From: Ruegeria arenilitoris
Lineage (GTDB): Bacteria; Pseudomonadota; Alphaproteobacteria; Rhodobacterales; Rhodobacteraceae
Assembly: GCF_013032445.1 (NCBI RefSeq)
Contig: NZ_WQCA01000003.1
Coordinates: forward strand, 248,001 to 312,000
Reading direction: 5' to 3'
DNA: 64,000 nt
The notes under the pieces are model-generated. The model worked only from the letters and a program-made list of their open reading frames with translations, did no database searches and was not told the origin of the DNA. Shown here in pieces: positions 39,982 to 49,281 of the stretch. Made by a program: the position numbers and the translations under genes. Every line of letters starts with the position of its first letter. Positions within the stretch are counted from its first letter, which is position 1.

Positions 39982-40986
39982 ATGCAAGAGCAACGCCAAG
40001 TTGTCACGGTGGAAGACACTGCGGCCAACCCGCGTAATTTCGTATTTGTCCTATTGGACAAATTCTCGCTGCTGTCATTCGCTTCGGCGTTGGACAGCCT
40101 GCGGATTGCTAACCGTATGGCGGACAAAACGCTGTACACCTGGACCCTGATGGGCGAAGGTGGCGAAACGGTCAATTGTTCGGCCGGGACCACGTTCGAA
40201 TTGGACTCTGATCTGGTCGAGCTTCAACGCGACGATGTTGTGTTGATCTGTGGCGGCGTCGACGTGCAGGCCGCCACCACCAAGAAGGTGCTTAACTGGG
40301 TACGGCGCGAGGCGCGGCGGGGCCTGCGCATCGGCGGCCTGTGCACTGCAGCCTATACGCTCGCCAAAGCCGGGCTGCTGGACGGCAAGCGCGCCACGAT
40401 CCACTGGGAAAACGCGGACAGTTTCGTTGAGGAATTCGATGAGGTTGAACTGACCAAGTCCGTGTTTATCCTCGATGCAAACCGGATGACGACAGCGGGT
40501 GGTACATCATCTATTGACCTGATGCTGAAGATCATCGCTGACGATTATGGCGAAGATCTTGCCAACGCGGTGGCGGATCAGATGATCTATTCCTCGATCC
40601 GCACTGATCAGGACACCCAACGCCTGTCGACCCCAACCCGGATTGGCGTGCGCCACCCCAAGCTCAGCCAGGTTATCCTGATGATGGAAAAGAACATCGA
40701 AGAGCCGATCTCGCCTTCGATTCTGGCCAAGGATGTCGGCATGTCCACTCGACAGCTTGAACGACTGTTCCGCCGATACCTCAGCCGCTCGCCCAAGCGC
40801 TATTACATGGAGTTGCGGCTGCACAAGGCGCGCAACTTGCTGATGCAGACGGATATGAGTGTGATCAACGTGGCGCTGGCCTGTGGGTTTGCCAGCCCAT
40901 CACATTTTTCAAAATGCTACAGGGCGCATTACAACACTACGCCTTATCGGGAACGCGGTGCGCAGGGCGACCGGCTGTCCGGTTAA
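39982..40986 (+). CDS. GlxA family AraC-type regulator with DJ-1/PfpI-like domain
   Basis: 334 residues. The N-terminal class I glutamine-amidotransferase-like domain (about 18-190) has VLLDKFSLLSFASALDSLRIAN and GLCTAAYTLAKAGLL. The C-terminal AraC domain (about 225-325) has ILAKDVGMSTRQLERLFRRYL and VALACGFASPSHFSKCYRAHY. Relatives such as GbdR and ArgR-type GlxA proteins control glycine-betaine, carnitine or arginine catabolism. The ligand cannot be told. No adjacent catabolic operon is co-directional. Confidence 0.85.
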   Translation: MQEQRQVVTVEDTAANPRNFVFVLLDKFSLLSFASALDSLRIANRMADKTLYTWTLMGEGGETVNCSAGTTFELDSDLVELQRDDVVLICGGVDVQAATTKKVLNWVRREARRGLRIGGLCTAAYTLAKAGLLDGKRATIHWENADSFVEEFDEVELTKSVFILDANRMTTAGGTSSIDLMLKIIADDYGEDLANAVADQMIYSSIRTDQDTQRLSTPTRIGVRHPKLSQVILMMEKNIEEPISPSILAKDVGMSTRQLERLFRRYLSRSPKRYYMELRLHKARNLLMQTDMSVINVALACGFASPSHFSKCYRAHYNTTPYRERGAQGDRLSG

Positions 40987-40992
40987 CCGACA

Positions 40993-42087
40993 CTAAGTGC
41001 CCGGCGTCATACGATAGACCGCCCCTTGGCCAACTGAAATGAACCAAATCGATCCGTCCGGAGCCTCAACGATGTCGCGCACGCGTTCCGTCTCGGGGCC
41101 TTTGATCTGCTCAACTTCGCGCAACGGTGATCCCGCCAACCGCGCGATGTAGTCGAATTTCAGAGAGCCTACAAAGATGTCCCCTTTCCAGTCCGGCCAC
41201 AGCTTGCCGGAATAGGCCATCAACCCGGACGGAGCTATGGAAGGGTCCCAATAATGCATTGGCTGCTCCATACCCGGCTTCGCTGCGCCCTCACCGATTT
41301 TCTCGCCAGAATAATGCACGCCGTACGAAATCACCGGCCAGCCGTAGTTCCGACCGGGCAGAACCAGATTGACCTCATCCCCGCCTCTGGCGCCATGTTC
41401 AGAGACCCATAGCTGACCCCGTGCGTCCAGCCCGGCCCCTTGTGGGTTGCGGTGGCCATAAGACCAGATCTCGGGCCGCACGCCGTTTTCTTGAACAAAA
41501 GGATTATCCGCAGGCACCGACCCATCGCGGTTTACCCGGACCACCGTCCCCAAATGGTTTGATCGATCCTGTGCGCTGGGCCGGTCGCCGCGATCGCCGA
41601 TCGTGACGAATAATGTTCCGTCATTCGACTCAACCACGCGCGAACCGAAGTGGCGACCACCCGATCCGCCCGGAGCAGCTTCGAAGATCACACGTAGATT
41701 TGTCAGCCTCTTGCCGTTCTCAGACAAGCGCGCCACCGCCAAAGCTGTTCCGGCGCCGCCCTTTTGCGGTTTCGAGAACGTCAGAAAAACTTCTCGACTG
41801 CGGTTGAAATCACGGGCGACGGTCACGTCAAGCAAACCTCCCTGCCCTCTTGTCGCGACTTTGGGTACACCCGATACACGCTGTGTTTTGCCATCCTTGA
41901 CATACAGAAGTTTACCGTCGCGCTCGGTAACCAGAAAACTGCCATCGGGCATAATGCCGATGGCCCAGGGCGTATCCAACCCACCGACCATCTCAGTGAC
42001 CTCGACCGGCCCTTGCGAGGTCTGCAACCTGTCCGCCCAAACGGTGCTGGTCCAGGCCAGAACCACAATCACAAATGCCCTGAACAT
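40993..42087 (-). CDS. PQQ-dependent aldose sugar dehydrogenase-like protein (YliI/Asd)
   Basis: 364 residues from ATG 42087, with GGAGG upstream and a signal peptide ending VWA-D. Six-bladed beta-propeller of the GSDH family: GLDTPWAIGIMPDGSFLVTERDG, TRGQGGLLDV, YGHRNPQGAGLDARGQLWVSEHG and the propeller repeat EAPDGSIWFIS. Family members oxidise aldoses with PQQ in the periplasm. No PQQ synthesis genes are in the window. Confidence 0.85.
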   Translation of the reverse strand: MFRAFVIVVLAWTSTVWADRLQTSQGPVEVTEMVGGLDTPWAIGIMPDGSFLVTERDGKLLYVKDGKTQRVSGVPKVATRGQGGLLDVTVARDFNRSREVFLTFSKPQKGGAGTALAVARLSENGKRLTNLRVIFEAAPGGSGGRHFGSRVVESNDGTLFVTIGDRGDRPSAQDRSNHLGTVVRVNRDGSVPADNPFVQENGVRPEIWSYGHRNPQGAGLDARGQLWVSEHGARGGDEVNLVLPGRNYGWPVISYGVHYSGEKIGEGAAKPGMEQPMHYWDPSIAPSGLMAYSGKLWPDWKGDIFVGSLKFDYIARLAGSPLREVEQIKGPETERVRDIVEAPDGSIWFISVGQGAVYRMTPGT

Positions 42088-42246
42088 CGCTGTCCTCCGT
42101 CCTTTTCTGCGACAATAGCGCCCCAACAGCCATCAAAACAAATAGGGCTCCCGGCCTCAAAAACACTTTTTCGTTAGGACTTTTCTTTTCCGGACAGCTT
42201 GCCTAGGGTCGTGCCCAGAAAGAAGACCACTTCAGGGAGTAACCTC

Positions 42247-43428
42247 ATGAAAAAGCTGCTTACTGCAACTGCAGCAACCGCTCTGCTGGCCGGCACCGCC
42301 ATGGCCGAAGACGTCAAACTGGGCATTATGTTCGGTTTCACCGGCCCGATTGAATCGCTGTCGCCCGCGATGGCCGCTGGCGCCGAACTGGCGATGAAAG
42401 AAGTCTCCGACTCCGGCAAGCTGCTGGACGGCTCGACCGTAACTCCGGTACGTGCGGACACAGGCTGCGCCGACAACGCGCTGGCCACTGCTAACGCCGA
42501 ACGTTTGGTAGCCGAAGGTATCAATGGCCTTGTCGGCGGTGACTGCTCGGGCGTCACCGGCGCGATACTGCAAAACGTCGCGGTGCCGAACGGCATGGTG
42601 ATGATCTCGCCATCGGCAACCTCGCCCGGCCTGTCGGTGATGGAGGACAATGACCTGTTCTTCCGTACCTCGCCGTCTGACGCACGCGAAGGCGAAATCA
42701 TGGCCGATATCCTTAAAGAGCGCGGCGTGAATTCGATCGCTCTGACCTATACCAACAACGACTACGGCAAGGGTCTGTCCGAGGCGATCAAGTCGTCGTT
42801 CGAGGCGCTGGGCGGCGAAGTGACCATCGTGGCCGCGCATGAAGACGGCAAGGCCGACTACTCGGCCGAAGTTGGCGCGCTGGCATCGGCAGGCGGCGAT
42901 ATTCTGGTCGTGGCAGGTTATCTGGACCAAGGCGGTCTGGGCATCATCCAATCGTCGCTGGACAGCGGCGCGTTTGACACGTTTGGCCTGCCGGGCGGCA
43001 TGATTGGTGACTCGCTGCCCGAAAACGTCGGCCCGGACCTGAATGGTTCCTACGGTCAGGCACCGGGTTCGAAAAGCGAGGCCGCGGATTCGTTCTTTGC
43101 CATGGCCGAGGGCGAGGGCTTTGACGGCTCGTCGATCTTTGTGCCTGAATCCTATGACGCCGCAGCGCTGTTCCTGCTGGCCATGCAGGCCGCTGGTTCC
43201 AGCAACCCGGCTGACTATGGCAGCAAGATCATGGACGTCGCCAACGAACCGGGTGAGAAGATCTATCCGGGCGAACTGGCTAAAGGCCTGGAACTGCTCG
43301 CCGCCGGTCAGGAGATCGACTATGTCGGCGCCTCGGGCGTTGAGTTGATCGGCCCCGGCGAAAGCGCTGGTGCCTATCGCGAGATCGAGGTTATCGACGG
43401 TGAGATGAAGACAGTTAATTACCGTTAA
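42247..43428 (+). CDS. branched-chain amino acid-type ABC transporter substrate-binding protein
   Basis: 393 residues from ATG 42247 with AGGGAG upstream. A signal peptide (MKKLLTATAATALLAGTAMA) precedes a Peripla_BP_6 domain: LGIMFGFTGPIESLSPAMAAG, GGDCSGVTGAILQNVAVPNG, SPSATSP, YTNNDYGKGLSEAI. Binds branched-chain or other neutral amino acids; the ligand is not fixed by sequence. First gene of the liv cluster, followed by a hairpin. Confidence 0.88.
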   Translation: MKKLLTATAATALLAGTAMAEDVKLGIMFGFTGPIESLSPAMAAGAELAMKEVSDSGKLLDGSTVTPVRADTGCADNALATANAERLVAEGINGLVGGDCSGVTGAILQNVAVPNGMVMISPSATSPGLSVMEDNDLFFRTSPSDAREGEIMADILKERGVNSIALTYTNNDYGKGLSEAIKSSFEALGGEVTIVAAHEDGKADYSAEVGALASAGGDILVVAGYLDQGGLGIIQSSLDSGAFDTFGLPGGMIGDSLPENVGPDLNGSYGQAPGSKSEAADSFFAMAEGEGFDGSSIFVPESYDAAALFLLAMQAAGSSNPADYGSKIMDVANEPGEKIYPGELAKGLELLAAGQEIDYVGASGVELIGPGESAGAYREIEVIDGEMKTVNYR

Positions 43429-43454
43429 TCCAGCGTCAATTCAGACCAAACGGA

Positions 43455-43484
43455 ACAGCCCGGGCCTTGTGTCCGGGCTGTTTC
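43455..43484 (+). terminator. hairpin after the binding-protein gene
   Basis: ACAGCCCGG and CCGGGCTGT form a perfect stem with a nine-base loop followed by TTTC. The partial terminator probably favours expression of the binding protein over livG. Confidence 0.55.
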
Positions 43485-43534
43485 AGTGACAAAAGGCTGC
43501 ACCTCTGTTTTCGGGGAAAAGACAAGGGAAAACC

Positions 43535-44323
43535 ATGATCGTCGTTGAAGACGTGCACAAGCATTTTAGCGGCTTCCACGCGGTGGATGGCGCTTCGCTG
43601 GAGATCGAAAAAGGTTCGATCACTGGCCTGATCGGACCAAACGGCGCCGGCAAAACCACCCTGTTCAACGTGATCGCAGGTGTGCTGCCGCCGACCTCTG
43701 GCCGCGTCATCATGGATGGCGAGGATATCACAGGACTGCCCCCGCATGAGCTGTTTCACAAGGGCCTATTGCGCACCTTCCAGATCGCGCATGAGTTTTC
43801 CTCGATGTCCTGCCGCGAGAACCTGATGATGGTCCCTGGCGCGCAATCGGGTGAGACGCTGTGGAACACATGGTTCGGTCGCAAACGCATCGCCGACGAA
43901 GAACGTGCTCTGCGCGCCAAGGCCGATGAGGTGCTTGAGTTCCTCACCATCGAACATCTGGCCGATCACAAGGCCGGTCAGGTCTCGGGCGGTCAGAAGA
44001 AACTGCTGGAGCTTGGCCGCACCATGATGATCGACGCCAAGATCGTGTTTCTGGACGAGGTTGGCGCAGGCGTGAACCGTACCCTTCTTATGACCATCGC
44101 CGACACCATTCTGCGCTTGAACAAGGAACGCGCCTATACCTTCGTGGTCATCGAGCACGACATGGATTTCATCGGCAAGATCTGCGACCCGGTCATCTGT
44201 ATGGCCGAGGGCAAGGTTCTGGCCGAAGGTACTCTGGACGAAATCAAGGCCAACGAGCACGTGATCGAGGCCTATCTGGGCACCGGCCTGAAAAACAAAG
44301 ACAAGCTGGAGACCGGAGCGTGA
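43535..44323 (+). CDS. branched-chain amino acid transporter ATPase (LivG-like)
   Basis: 262 residues with Walker A GPNGAGKT, signature VSGGQKKL and a C-terminal LivG region. Walker B reads IVFLDEVGAGVN, so the usual Pro after DE is Val. The helical LivG segment LLRTFQIAHEFSSMSCRENLMM is present. Four-base overlap with livF. Confidence 0.88.
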   Translation: MIVVEDVHKHFSGFHAVDGASLEIEKGSITGLIGPNGAGKTTLFNVIAGVLPPTSGRVIMDGEDITGLPPHELFHKGLLRTFQIAHEFSSMSCRENLMMVPGAQSGETLWNTWFGRKRIADEERALRAKADEVLEFLTIEHLADHKAGQVSGGQKKLLELGRTMMIDAKIVFLDEVGAGVNRTLLMTIADTILRLNKERAYTFVVIEHDMDFIGKICDPVICMAEGKVLAEGTLDEIKANEHVIEAYLGTGLKNKDKLETGA

Positions 44324-45150
44324 GCGACAACCCTTACCAGGACGATCACGGCAACAAGGACGCCACGATCACCAATCCCAAGGGCGGCGGGACAATGACC
44401 CCCGCGCATAAGACCAGCGGTGAGACGCACTATGTCGGGGGCGGCCCGTTCCTGATCGGTGACACCATGACCGGCGGCTATGGCAAGGGGCCGGATATCC
44501 TGCACGACTGCACCATTGCTGTCGACAAGGGCGAGATCGCCGTGATCGTTGGCCCCAACGGTGCCGGTAAATCCACCGCGATGAAGGCCGTGTTTGGAAT
44601 GCTGGACGTCCGAGCCGGGTCGGTTCGACTGGACGGAGAGGACATCACCAACCTTTCACCGCAGGACCGCGTGATCAAAGGCATGGGTTTCGTGCCGCAG
44701 ACCTCGAATATCTTTACGTCCATGACGGTCGAGGAAAACCTCGAGATGGGGGCCTTCATCCGCCGCGACGACATCAGCCAGACGATGGAGCAGGTCTATG
44801 ATTTGTTCCCCATCCTGCGCGACAAGCGCAACCAACCGGCCGGAGAGCTGTCGGGCGGTCAACGCCAGCAGGTTGCCGTCGGCCGCGCGTTGATGACTCA
44901 GCCCAAGGTTCTGATGCTGGACGAACCGACCGCCGGTGTCTCGCCCATCGTGATGGATGAGCTGTTCGACCGGATCATCGAAGTCTCGCGCACCGGCCTG
45001 CCGATCCTGATGGTCGAACAGAACGCCCGCCAGGCGCTGGAGATTGCGGACAAGGGATATGTGCTGGTTCAGGGGCGGAATGCGTATAGCGGTACGGGCA
45101 AGGAACTGCTGGCTGATCCCGAAGTTCGTAAGAGCTTCTTGGGGGGATAA
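44320..45150 (+). CDS. branched-chain amino acid transporter ATPase (LivF-like) with N-terminal extension
   Basis: 276 residues from GTG 44320. About 45 low-complexity polar residues (MSDNPYQDDHGNKDATITNP and on) precede the ordinary LivF core. The core has Walker A GPNGAGKS, signature LSGGQRQQ, Walker B VLMLDEPTAG and the switch VEQNARQALE. A start nearer ATG 44395 would trim the tail, but the GTG is coupled to livG by overlap. Confidence 0.88.
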   Translation: MSDNPYQDDHGNKDATITNPKGGGTMTPAHKTSGETHYVGGGPFLIGDTMTGGYGKGPDILHDCTIAVDKGEIAVIVGPNGAGKSTAMKAVFGMLDVRAGSVRLDGEDITNLSPQDRVIKGMGFVPQTSNIFTSMTVEENLEMGAFIRRDDISQTMEQVYDLFPILRDKRNQPAGELSGGQRQQVAVGRALMTQPKVLMLDEPTAGVSPIVMDELFDRIIEVSRTGLPILMVEQNARQALEIADKGYVLVQGRNAYSGTGKELLADPEVRKSFLGG

Positions 45151-45151
45151 G

Positions 45152-45607
45152 CTGAAAACCACCTTTCTGAAAATAGTCCTCACGCTCGTTCTTTCGTTGA
45201 ATCTGATGTTGCAGAGCCCTGCGCAAGCAGCCTCGTTTCCTAGGACTTACTGTGAAATGAGAATGTGTGACGTTAGAGCGATTTGCATGGGAGAAGACTG
45301 CCTTGCCACAGACTGTCCAGAAGGAAGCTTTTGGTTGGAAATCTCAATGGACGGTGGTGTAGTGCAAGCTTACGCTGTGCCATCGACCAGAGATTCTAGA
45401 GTCCATTTTGGTGACTTTTTGGTTGATAAAAGACTATCCAATGAACGCTCAATTGTGGCGAATAGCATAGTTAAGAACACACTGACGAATGCGACCGTTG
45501 AATTGCGGACCGATGGTGAACCAATTGGAATTGCTTTGACAACCCAGTATCTTCCGAATTCTCACTTCATTGAGGTTGTTTACGGCTTCTGCGGAGACGA
45601 AAACTAA
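45152..45607 (+). CDS. small Cys-rich exported protein of unknown function
   Basis: If initiated at CTG 45152, which lies five bases after GGGGGG at the end of livF and two bases after its stop, the protein is 151 residues and starts with a complete signal peptide (KTTFLKIVLTLVLSLNLML, cleavage near AQAA). The mature part has Cys clusters (YCEMRMCDVRAICMGEDC, then DC and a C-terminal FCGDEN), suggesting disulfides. No ATG or GTG gives an intact signal peptide. The coding sequence is visibly more AT-rich than its neighbours. No family is recognised. Confidence 0.55.
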   Translation: MKTTFLKIVLTLVLSLNLMLQSPAQAASFPRTYCEMRMCDVRAICMGEDCLATDCPEGSFWLEISMDGGVVQAYAVPSTRDSRVHFGDFLVDKRLSNERSIVANSIVKNTLTNATVELRTDGEPIGIALTTQYLPNSHFIEVVYGFCGDEN

Positions 45608-45906
45608 TTAACTTCCTCAACGCCCTTGTAGCGCTCTCCAAGTTCCCTTTGGACTCTCATCACCTCTCGCCGCTTGCTCCACAGGATTAAGGCCAAACTG
45701 TGATCGCGTTTGGTGACAACCAGGGCTCAGAAGAAATAAAATCTTTCATTTACAACGTCCTAAAACCTGCGCCGGAGCCATCTGGCAACTCTGTCATCGG
45801 CTAAAATTTCGCCACGTTCAGCACGTACTCACGGCGCGCGAACAGCGGGAATCGAAAAAGCGATTCTCAACCCTTTCGGGCAAACGCCCCTTTCAGGAGA
45901 CATACT
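45608..45906. other. spacer between the two exported-protein genes
   Basis: No supported gene is seen. A minus-strand open frame of about 40 codons ends at a TAG at 45607-45609 (protein-like VMRVQRELGERYKGVEEVN) but has no credible start or ribosome site; it may be a gene scrap. A hairpin GAATCG/CGATTC lies at 45849-45866, just upstream of the next gene. Confidence 0.4.
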
Positions 45907-46284
45907 ATGAAGTATCTGGCAACGCTTGCCGCTATTGTCCTGCCCGCGACCGCGCAGGCCGTATCGCAAATCCCGGCGGAAGGTGATGTTGTTTACGAAT
46001 GCCAGATTACCGAAATTTGCAATCCCGGTGGATGCAAACTACTCGACCCTGCGCGTCAGGTAACTCTGAAAAAAACTGAAGGTAGCTCCAAAGGCGTGGT
46101 TCACGCAGATGGCACAGACCACGAAGTTATGGTGATCCCCAGCTTGGGCGCGCAAGAGTTTCTGCAAATTCAGGCAGGTGGAACTGTCGGCTACACAGTG
46201 AAATCCGACACCGGAAGTCTTGAGGTCCGAGCGACTGGCGGGCAGCAACGAAACGAACGCGGTGCCTGTACGTCTGCCAATTAA
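45907..46284 (+). CDS. small exported protein of unknown function
   Basis: 125 residues with a signal peptide (MKYLATLAAIVLPATAQA). ATG 45907 has CAGGAG upstream. Mature region has paired Cys (YECQITEICNPGGC) and a C-terminal Cys, compatible with disulfide bonds. No family is recognised. It lies between livF and livH on the same strand, but with gaps and hairpins on both sides, so co-function with the transporter is not implied. Confidence 0.65.
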   Translation: MKYLATLAAIVLPATAQAVSQIPAEGDVVYECQITEICNPGGCKLLDPARQVTLKKTEGSSKGVVHADGTDHEVMVIPSLGAQEFLQIQAGGTVGYTVKSDTGSLEVRATGGQQRNERGACTSAN

Positions 46285-46297
46285 GGTGATCTAAACA

Positions 46298-46324
46298 CGG
46301 GTCGAGAATACGGTTTTCGACCCG
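46298..46324 (+). terminator. hairpin after the exported-protein gene
   Basis: CGGGTCGA and TCGACCCG form a perfect 8-bp stem with an 11-base loop, 14 bases past the stop. The T run is poor (CTCCATTC). Another short hairpin, GCCCTT/AAGGGC, lies at 46414-46429 upstream of livH. Confidence 0.45.
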
Positions 46325-46494
46325 CTCCATTCGGGAAATACATCGACGGGTCCCGCTCGCTCGTCTTCGGTCAATGAAACGTGGCGCAATTAAAGAATTT
46401 TTCAGGAGAAACCGCCCTTCTGTAAGGGCAGAAACATTGTGTCTTTGCGCTCTGCTATGCCATAAGGCCGCACCCGTCGGAATGGGAAGGTGAG

Positions 46495-47505
46495 ATGGAC
46501 ATACTAAACGCGCTTGTGGCGCTTGCGAACTTTGTGCTGGTGCCTGCGATTGCCTATGGCAGCCAGTTGGCATTGGGGGCGCTGGGGGTCACTCTGATCT
46601 ACGGCATTCTACGATTTTCCAACTTTGCTCATGGCGACACGATGGCCTTTGGCGCGATGATTGCTGTGCTGGTCACATGGGGGCTGCAAGCCGCCGGGGT
46701 CAATTTCGGGCCATTGCCAACAGCTCTGCTCGCCCTGCCCTTTGCCATTCTGGGCTGTATCGTTCTGGTGCTTATCACCGACCGTTTAGTCTATCGCTTT
46801 TACCGAGAACAAAAGGCCAAACCGGTCATTCTGGTGATCGTTTCAATGGGCGTGATGTTCATTATGAACGGTCTGGTGCGCTTTATCATCGGGCCGGATG
46901 ACCAAAGGTTCTCGGACGGAGCGCGGTTCATCGTGTCTGCGCGAGATTTCAAGGAGATGACCGGGCTACGCGAGGGGCTAGCAATCAAGACCTCTCAGGG
47001 CATTACCGTAGTCGTGGCTGTTGTCGCCGTGGCACTGCTGTTCTGGTTCCTCAACAAGACCCGCACCGGCAAGTCAATGCGCGCCTATTCCGACAACGAG
47101 GATCTGGCGCTGCTGTCCGGCATCAATCCCGAACGCGTGGTGATGATCACATGGATCATTGTTGCCGCGCTGGCGACCACAGCGGGCGTTCTGTATGGCC
47201 TCGACAAGAGCTTCAAGCCCTTTGTCTATTTCCAATTGCTGCTGCCGATCTTTGCCTCGGCCATCGTGGGTGGCCTCGGCAGTCCACTGGGTGCCATCGC
47301 AGGCGGCTTTATCATAGCCTTTTCTGAGGTGACGATCACCTATGCCTGGAAAAAGGTTCTGACCTATCTGGCGCCGGAAAACCTAGAGCCGTCGGGATTG
47401 GTGCAATTCCTGTCCACCGACTACAAATTCGCGGTCAGCTTTGTGATCCTGCTGATCGTACTGCTGTTCAAACCTACGGGTCTGTTTAAGGGGAAAGCGG
47501 TATGA
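46495..47505 (+). CDS. branched-chain amino acid transporter permease (LivH-like)
   Basis: 336 residues, eight or so membrane segments, with the LivH motif ALGVTLIYGILRFSNFAHGD near the N-terminus and PIFASAIVGGLGSPLGAIAGG late. The insert (about 120-165) between helices is longer than in E. coli. Paired with livM by an ATGA overlap. It is separated from livG-livF by two unrelated small genes. Confidence 0.88.
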   Translation: MDILNALVALANFVLVPAIAYGSQLALGALGVTLIYGILRFSNFAHGDTMAFGAMIAVLVTWGLQAAGVNFGPLPTALLALPFAILGCIVLVLITDRLVYRFYREQKAKPVILVIVSMGVMFIMNGLVRFIIGPDDQRFSDGARFIVSARDFKEMTGLREGLAIKTSQGITVVVAVVAVALLFWFLNKTRTGKSMRAYSDNEDLALLSGINPERVVMITWIIVAALATTAGVLYGLDKSFKPFVYFQLLLPIFASAIVGGLGSPLGAIAGGFIIAFSEVTITYAWKKVLTYLAPENLEPSGLVQFLSTDYKFAVSFVILLIVLLFKPTGLFKGKAV

Positions 47506-48815
47506 CCGAGTCTGTCAAAAACACGCTGCTTTTCGCTGTGGTCGGCGGGTTGATCCTGCTGACCGGATTCACCCAAAGCTGGAACGCCGCGATCCTGATC
47601 CTGAACATGGGGCTGATCTCGGCCATCATGGCGCTGGGTGTGAACCTTCAATGGGGCTTTGCCGGACTGTTCAACGTCGGTGTTATGGGCTTTGTCGCGC
47701 TGGGTGGGTTGGCAGTTGTGTTGGTATCAACCCCAACCACGCCCGGAGCGTGGTCTGCCGGAGGATACGGTATCGTTTTGGCCTTGCTGCTGGGTGCCGC
47801 GACCGTTGTGGCCACCGTGCTGGTTGCGCAGAAGATGCCGAAGGGCCGGGTACGGACCCTGTCGATCATCGCTATCCTGATTGCGGGGTTCTTTATCTAC
47901 CGCGCCGTGCTGGATCCCAACACGGCAGCCGTCGAGGCGATTGAACCTGCGGTCGCCGGCAACCTTGGAGGCCTGAACCTGCCGGTGCTGCTGGCCTGGC
48001 CTGCCGGAGGTCTGTTGGCGGCCGGTGCGGCCTGGCTGATCGGTAAAACCGCTCTGGGACTACGCTCGGATTATCTGGCAATTGCAACACTAGGGATTGC
48101 CGAGATCATCATCGCGATCCTGAAGAACGAGGATTGGCTGGCTCGTGGCGTCAAGAACGTATACGGCATCCCGCGCCCTGCCCCAGTCGTCGGCTACGAG
48201 GTCGACCTGCAAAACGACCCCGGCTTTGTCGCGCGCGCGGAATGGCTGGGGCTGGACCCGGTCACAGCCTCAACCCTATCGGTCAAACTGGGCTATTCGC
48301 TGCTGTTCATGATCGTTCTGTTGGTACTGCTGTGGATGGCGCAGAAGGCGTTGCACAGCCCCTGGGGCCGCATGATGCGCGCCATTCGCGACAATGAGGT
48401 CGCAGCCGAAGCTATGGGCAAAGACGTCACCCGCCGCCACCTGCAAATCTTCGTTCTGGGCTCAGCCATCTGTGGCATCGCGGGTGCGATGATGACCACG
48501 TTGGACGGTCAGTTGACTCCAAGTGCTTATCAACCGCTGCGCTTCACCTTCCTTGTCTGGGTGATGGTTATCGTTGGTGGGTCGGGCAACAACTTCGGCG
48601 CGTTATTAGGTGCGTTCGTCATCTGGTTCCTCTGGGTTCAGGTCGAACCCATCGGACTGTGGCTGATGAACCTGATTACAGCGGGTATGCCCGATGGCAG
48701 TGCACTCAAATCGCATCTGATCGAAAGCGCCGCGCATATGCGCCTGCTGACCATGGGGCTGATACTTCTGATTGTTCTCAGATTCAGCCCAAGGGGCTTA
48801 ATCCCAGAGAAATAG
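47502..48815 (+). CDS. branched-chain amino acid transporter permease (LivM-like)
   Basis: 437 residues with about ten membrane segments. The LivM core includes LQWGFAGLFNVGVMGFVALGG, LRSDYLAIATLGIAEI, GRMMRAIRDNEVAAEAMGKDV and WVMVIVGGSGNNFGALLGAF. Followed by a strong terminator, closing the unit. Confidence 0.88.
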   Translation: MTESVKNTLLFAVVGGLILLTGFTQSWNAAILILNMGLISAIMALGVNLQWGFAGLFNVGVMGFVALGGLAVVLVSTPTTPGAWSAGGYGIVLALLLGAATVVATVLVAQKMPKGRVRTLSIIAILIAGFFIYRAVLDPNTAAVEAIEPAVAGNLGGLNLPVLLAWPAGGLLAAGAAWLIGKTALGLRSDYLAIATLGIAEIIIAILKNEDWLARGVKNVYGIPRPAPVVGYEVDLQNDPGFVARAEWLGLDPVTASTLSVKLGYSLLFMIVLLVLLWMAQKALHSPWGRMMRAIRDNEVAAEAMGKDVTRRHLQIFVLGSAICGIAGAMMTTLDGQLTPSAYQPLRFTFLVWVMVIVGGSGNNFGALLGAFVIWFLWVQVEPIGLWLMNLITAGMPDGSALKSHLIESAAHMRLLTMGLILLIVLRFSPRGLIPEK

Positions 48816-48837
48816 ATCGTTTTACGGGGAAAATTCG

Positions 48838-48868
48838 AAACCGCGCCGCATATCCGGCGCGGTTTCTT
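48838..48868 (+). terminator. intrinsic terminator after livM
   Basis: AAACCGCGCCG and CGGCGCGGTTT form a perfect 11-bp stem with a six-base loop, followed by CTTG. The stem is strong, and part of the T run lies within its 3' arm. Confidence 0.75.
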
Positions 48869-49001
48869 GATTCAACAACCGAAGCCGAATAGACCAAGTT
48901 ACCGTCGGCTGCGCTCTGGACCTGCGCCAGTTCGCCTTCAGTTAGAATAGTACATCTTGGCTCAAACCACAGGCCAAATTTCGAGAGTGAGAAGACGACA
49001 C

Positions 49002-49253
49002 ATGAAAACTTCGTTTATTCCCAAAGTCCTCATGTTGCCGGTAGTCGCCAGTTTGGCTGCCTGCATCCCATCCCCCAAGGATCTGGAAACTGAGCCGGTG
49101 AAGGTTCAAACTCCAAAAGGTGTGGTCACCTGCCAATTGTACCGCCAAAACCGGGTTGAATGGGATCGCGCAATTGACTTTCCGGCCACCAAGATGTCGG
49201 TTCCTGAGGCGGATGCCTATTGCATTCAAGAAGGCCAGCGCCGCCTGAAGTAG
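49002..49253 (+). CDS. small putative lipoprotein
   Basis: 83 residues. N-terminal signal with lipobox LAAC, so Cys21 would be lipidated and the mature part anchored to a membrane facing the periplasm. The rest has two further Cys (VTCQLY and AYCIQEG). ATG 49002 has GTGAGAAGACG upstream. No family is recognised. Convergent with yjgR. Confidence 0.6.
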   Translation: MKTSFIPKVLMLPVVASLAACIPSPKDLETEPVKVQTPKGVVTCQLYRQNRVEWDRAIDFPATKMSVPEADAYCIQEGQRRLK

Positions 49254-49281
49254 AAATAGGCGCCGCGCGGCACCCATGCAC

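Noticed and set aside
45608..45726. Minus-strand ORF fragment (about 40 codons) between the exported-protein genes
   Set aside because: The protein-like sequence ends at a TAG but has a TGA close upstream and no start or ribosome site; kept only as a possible scrap.
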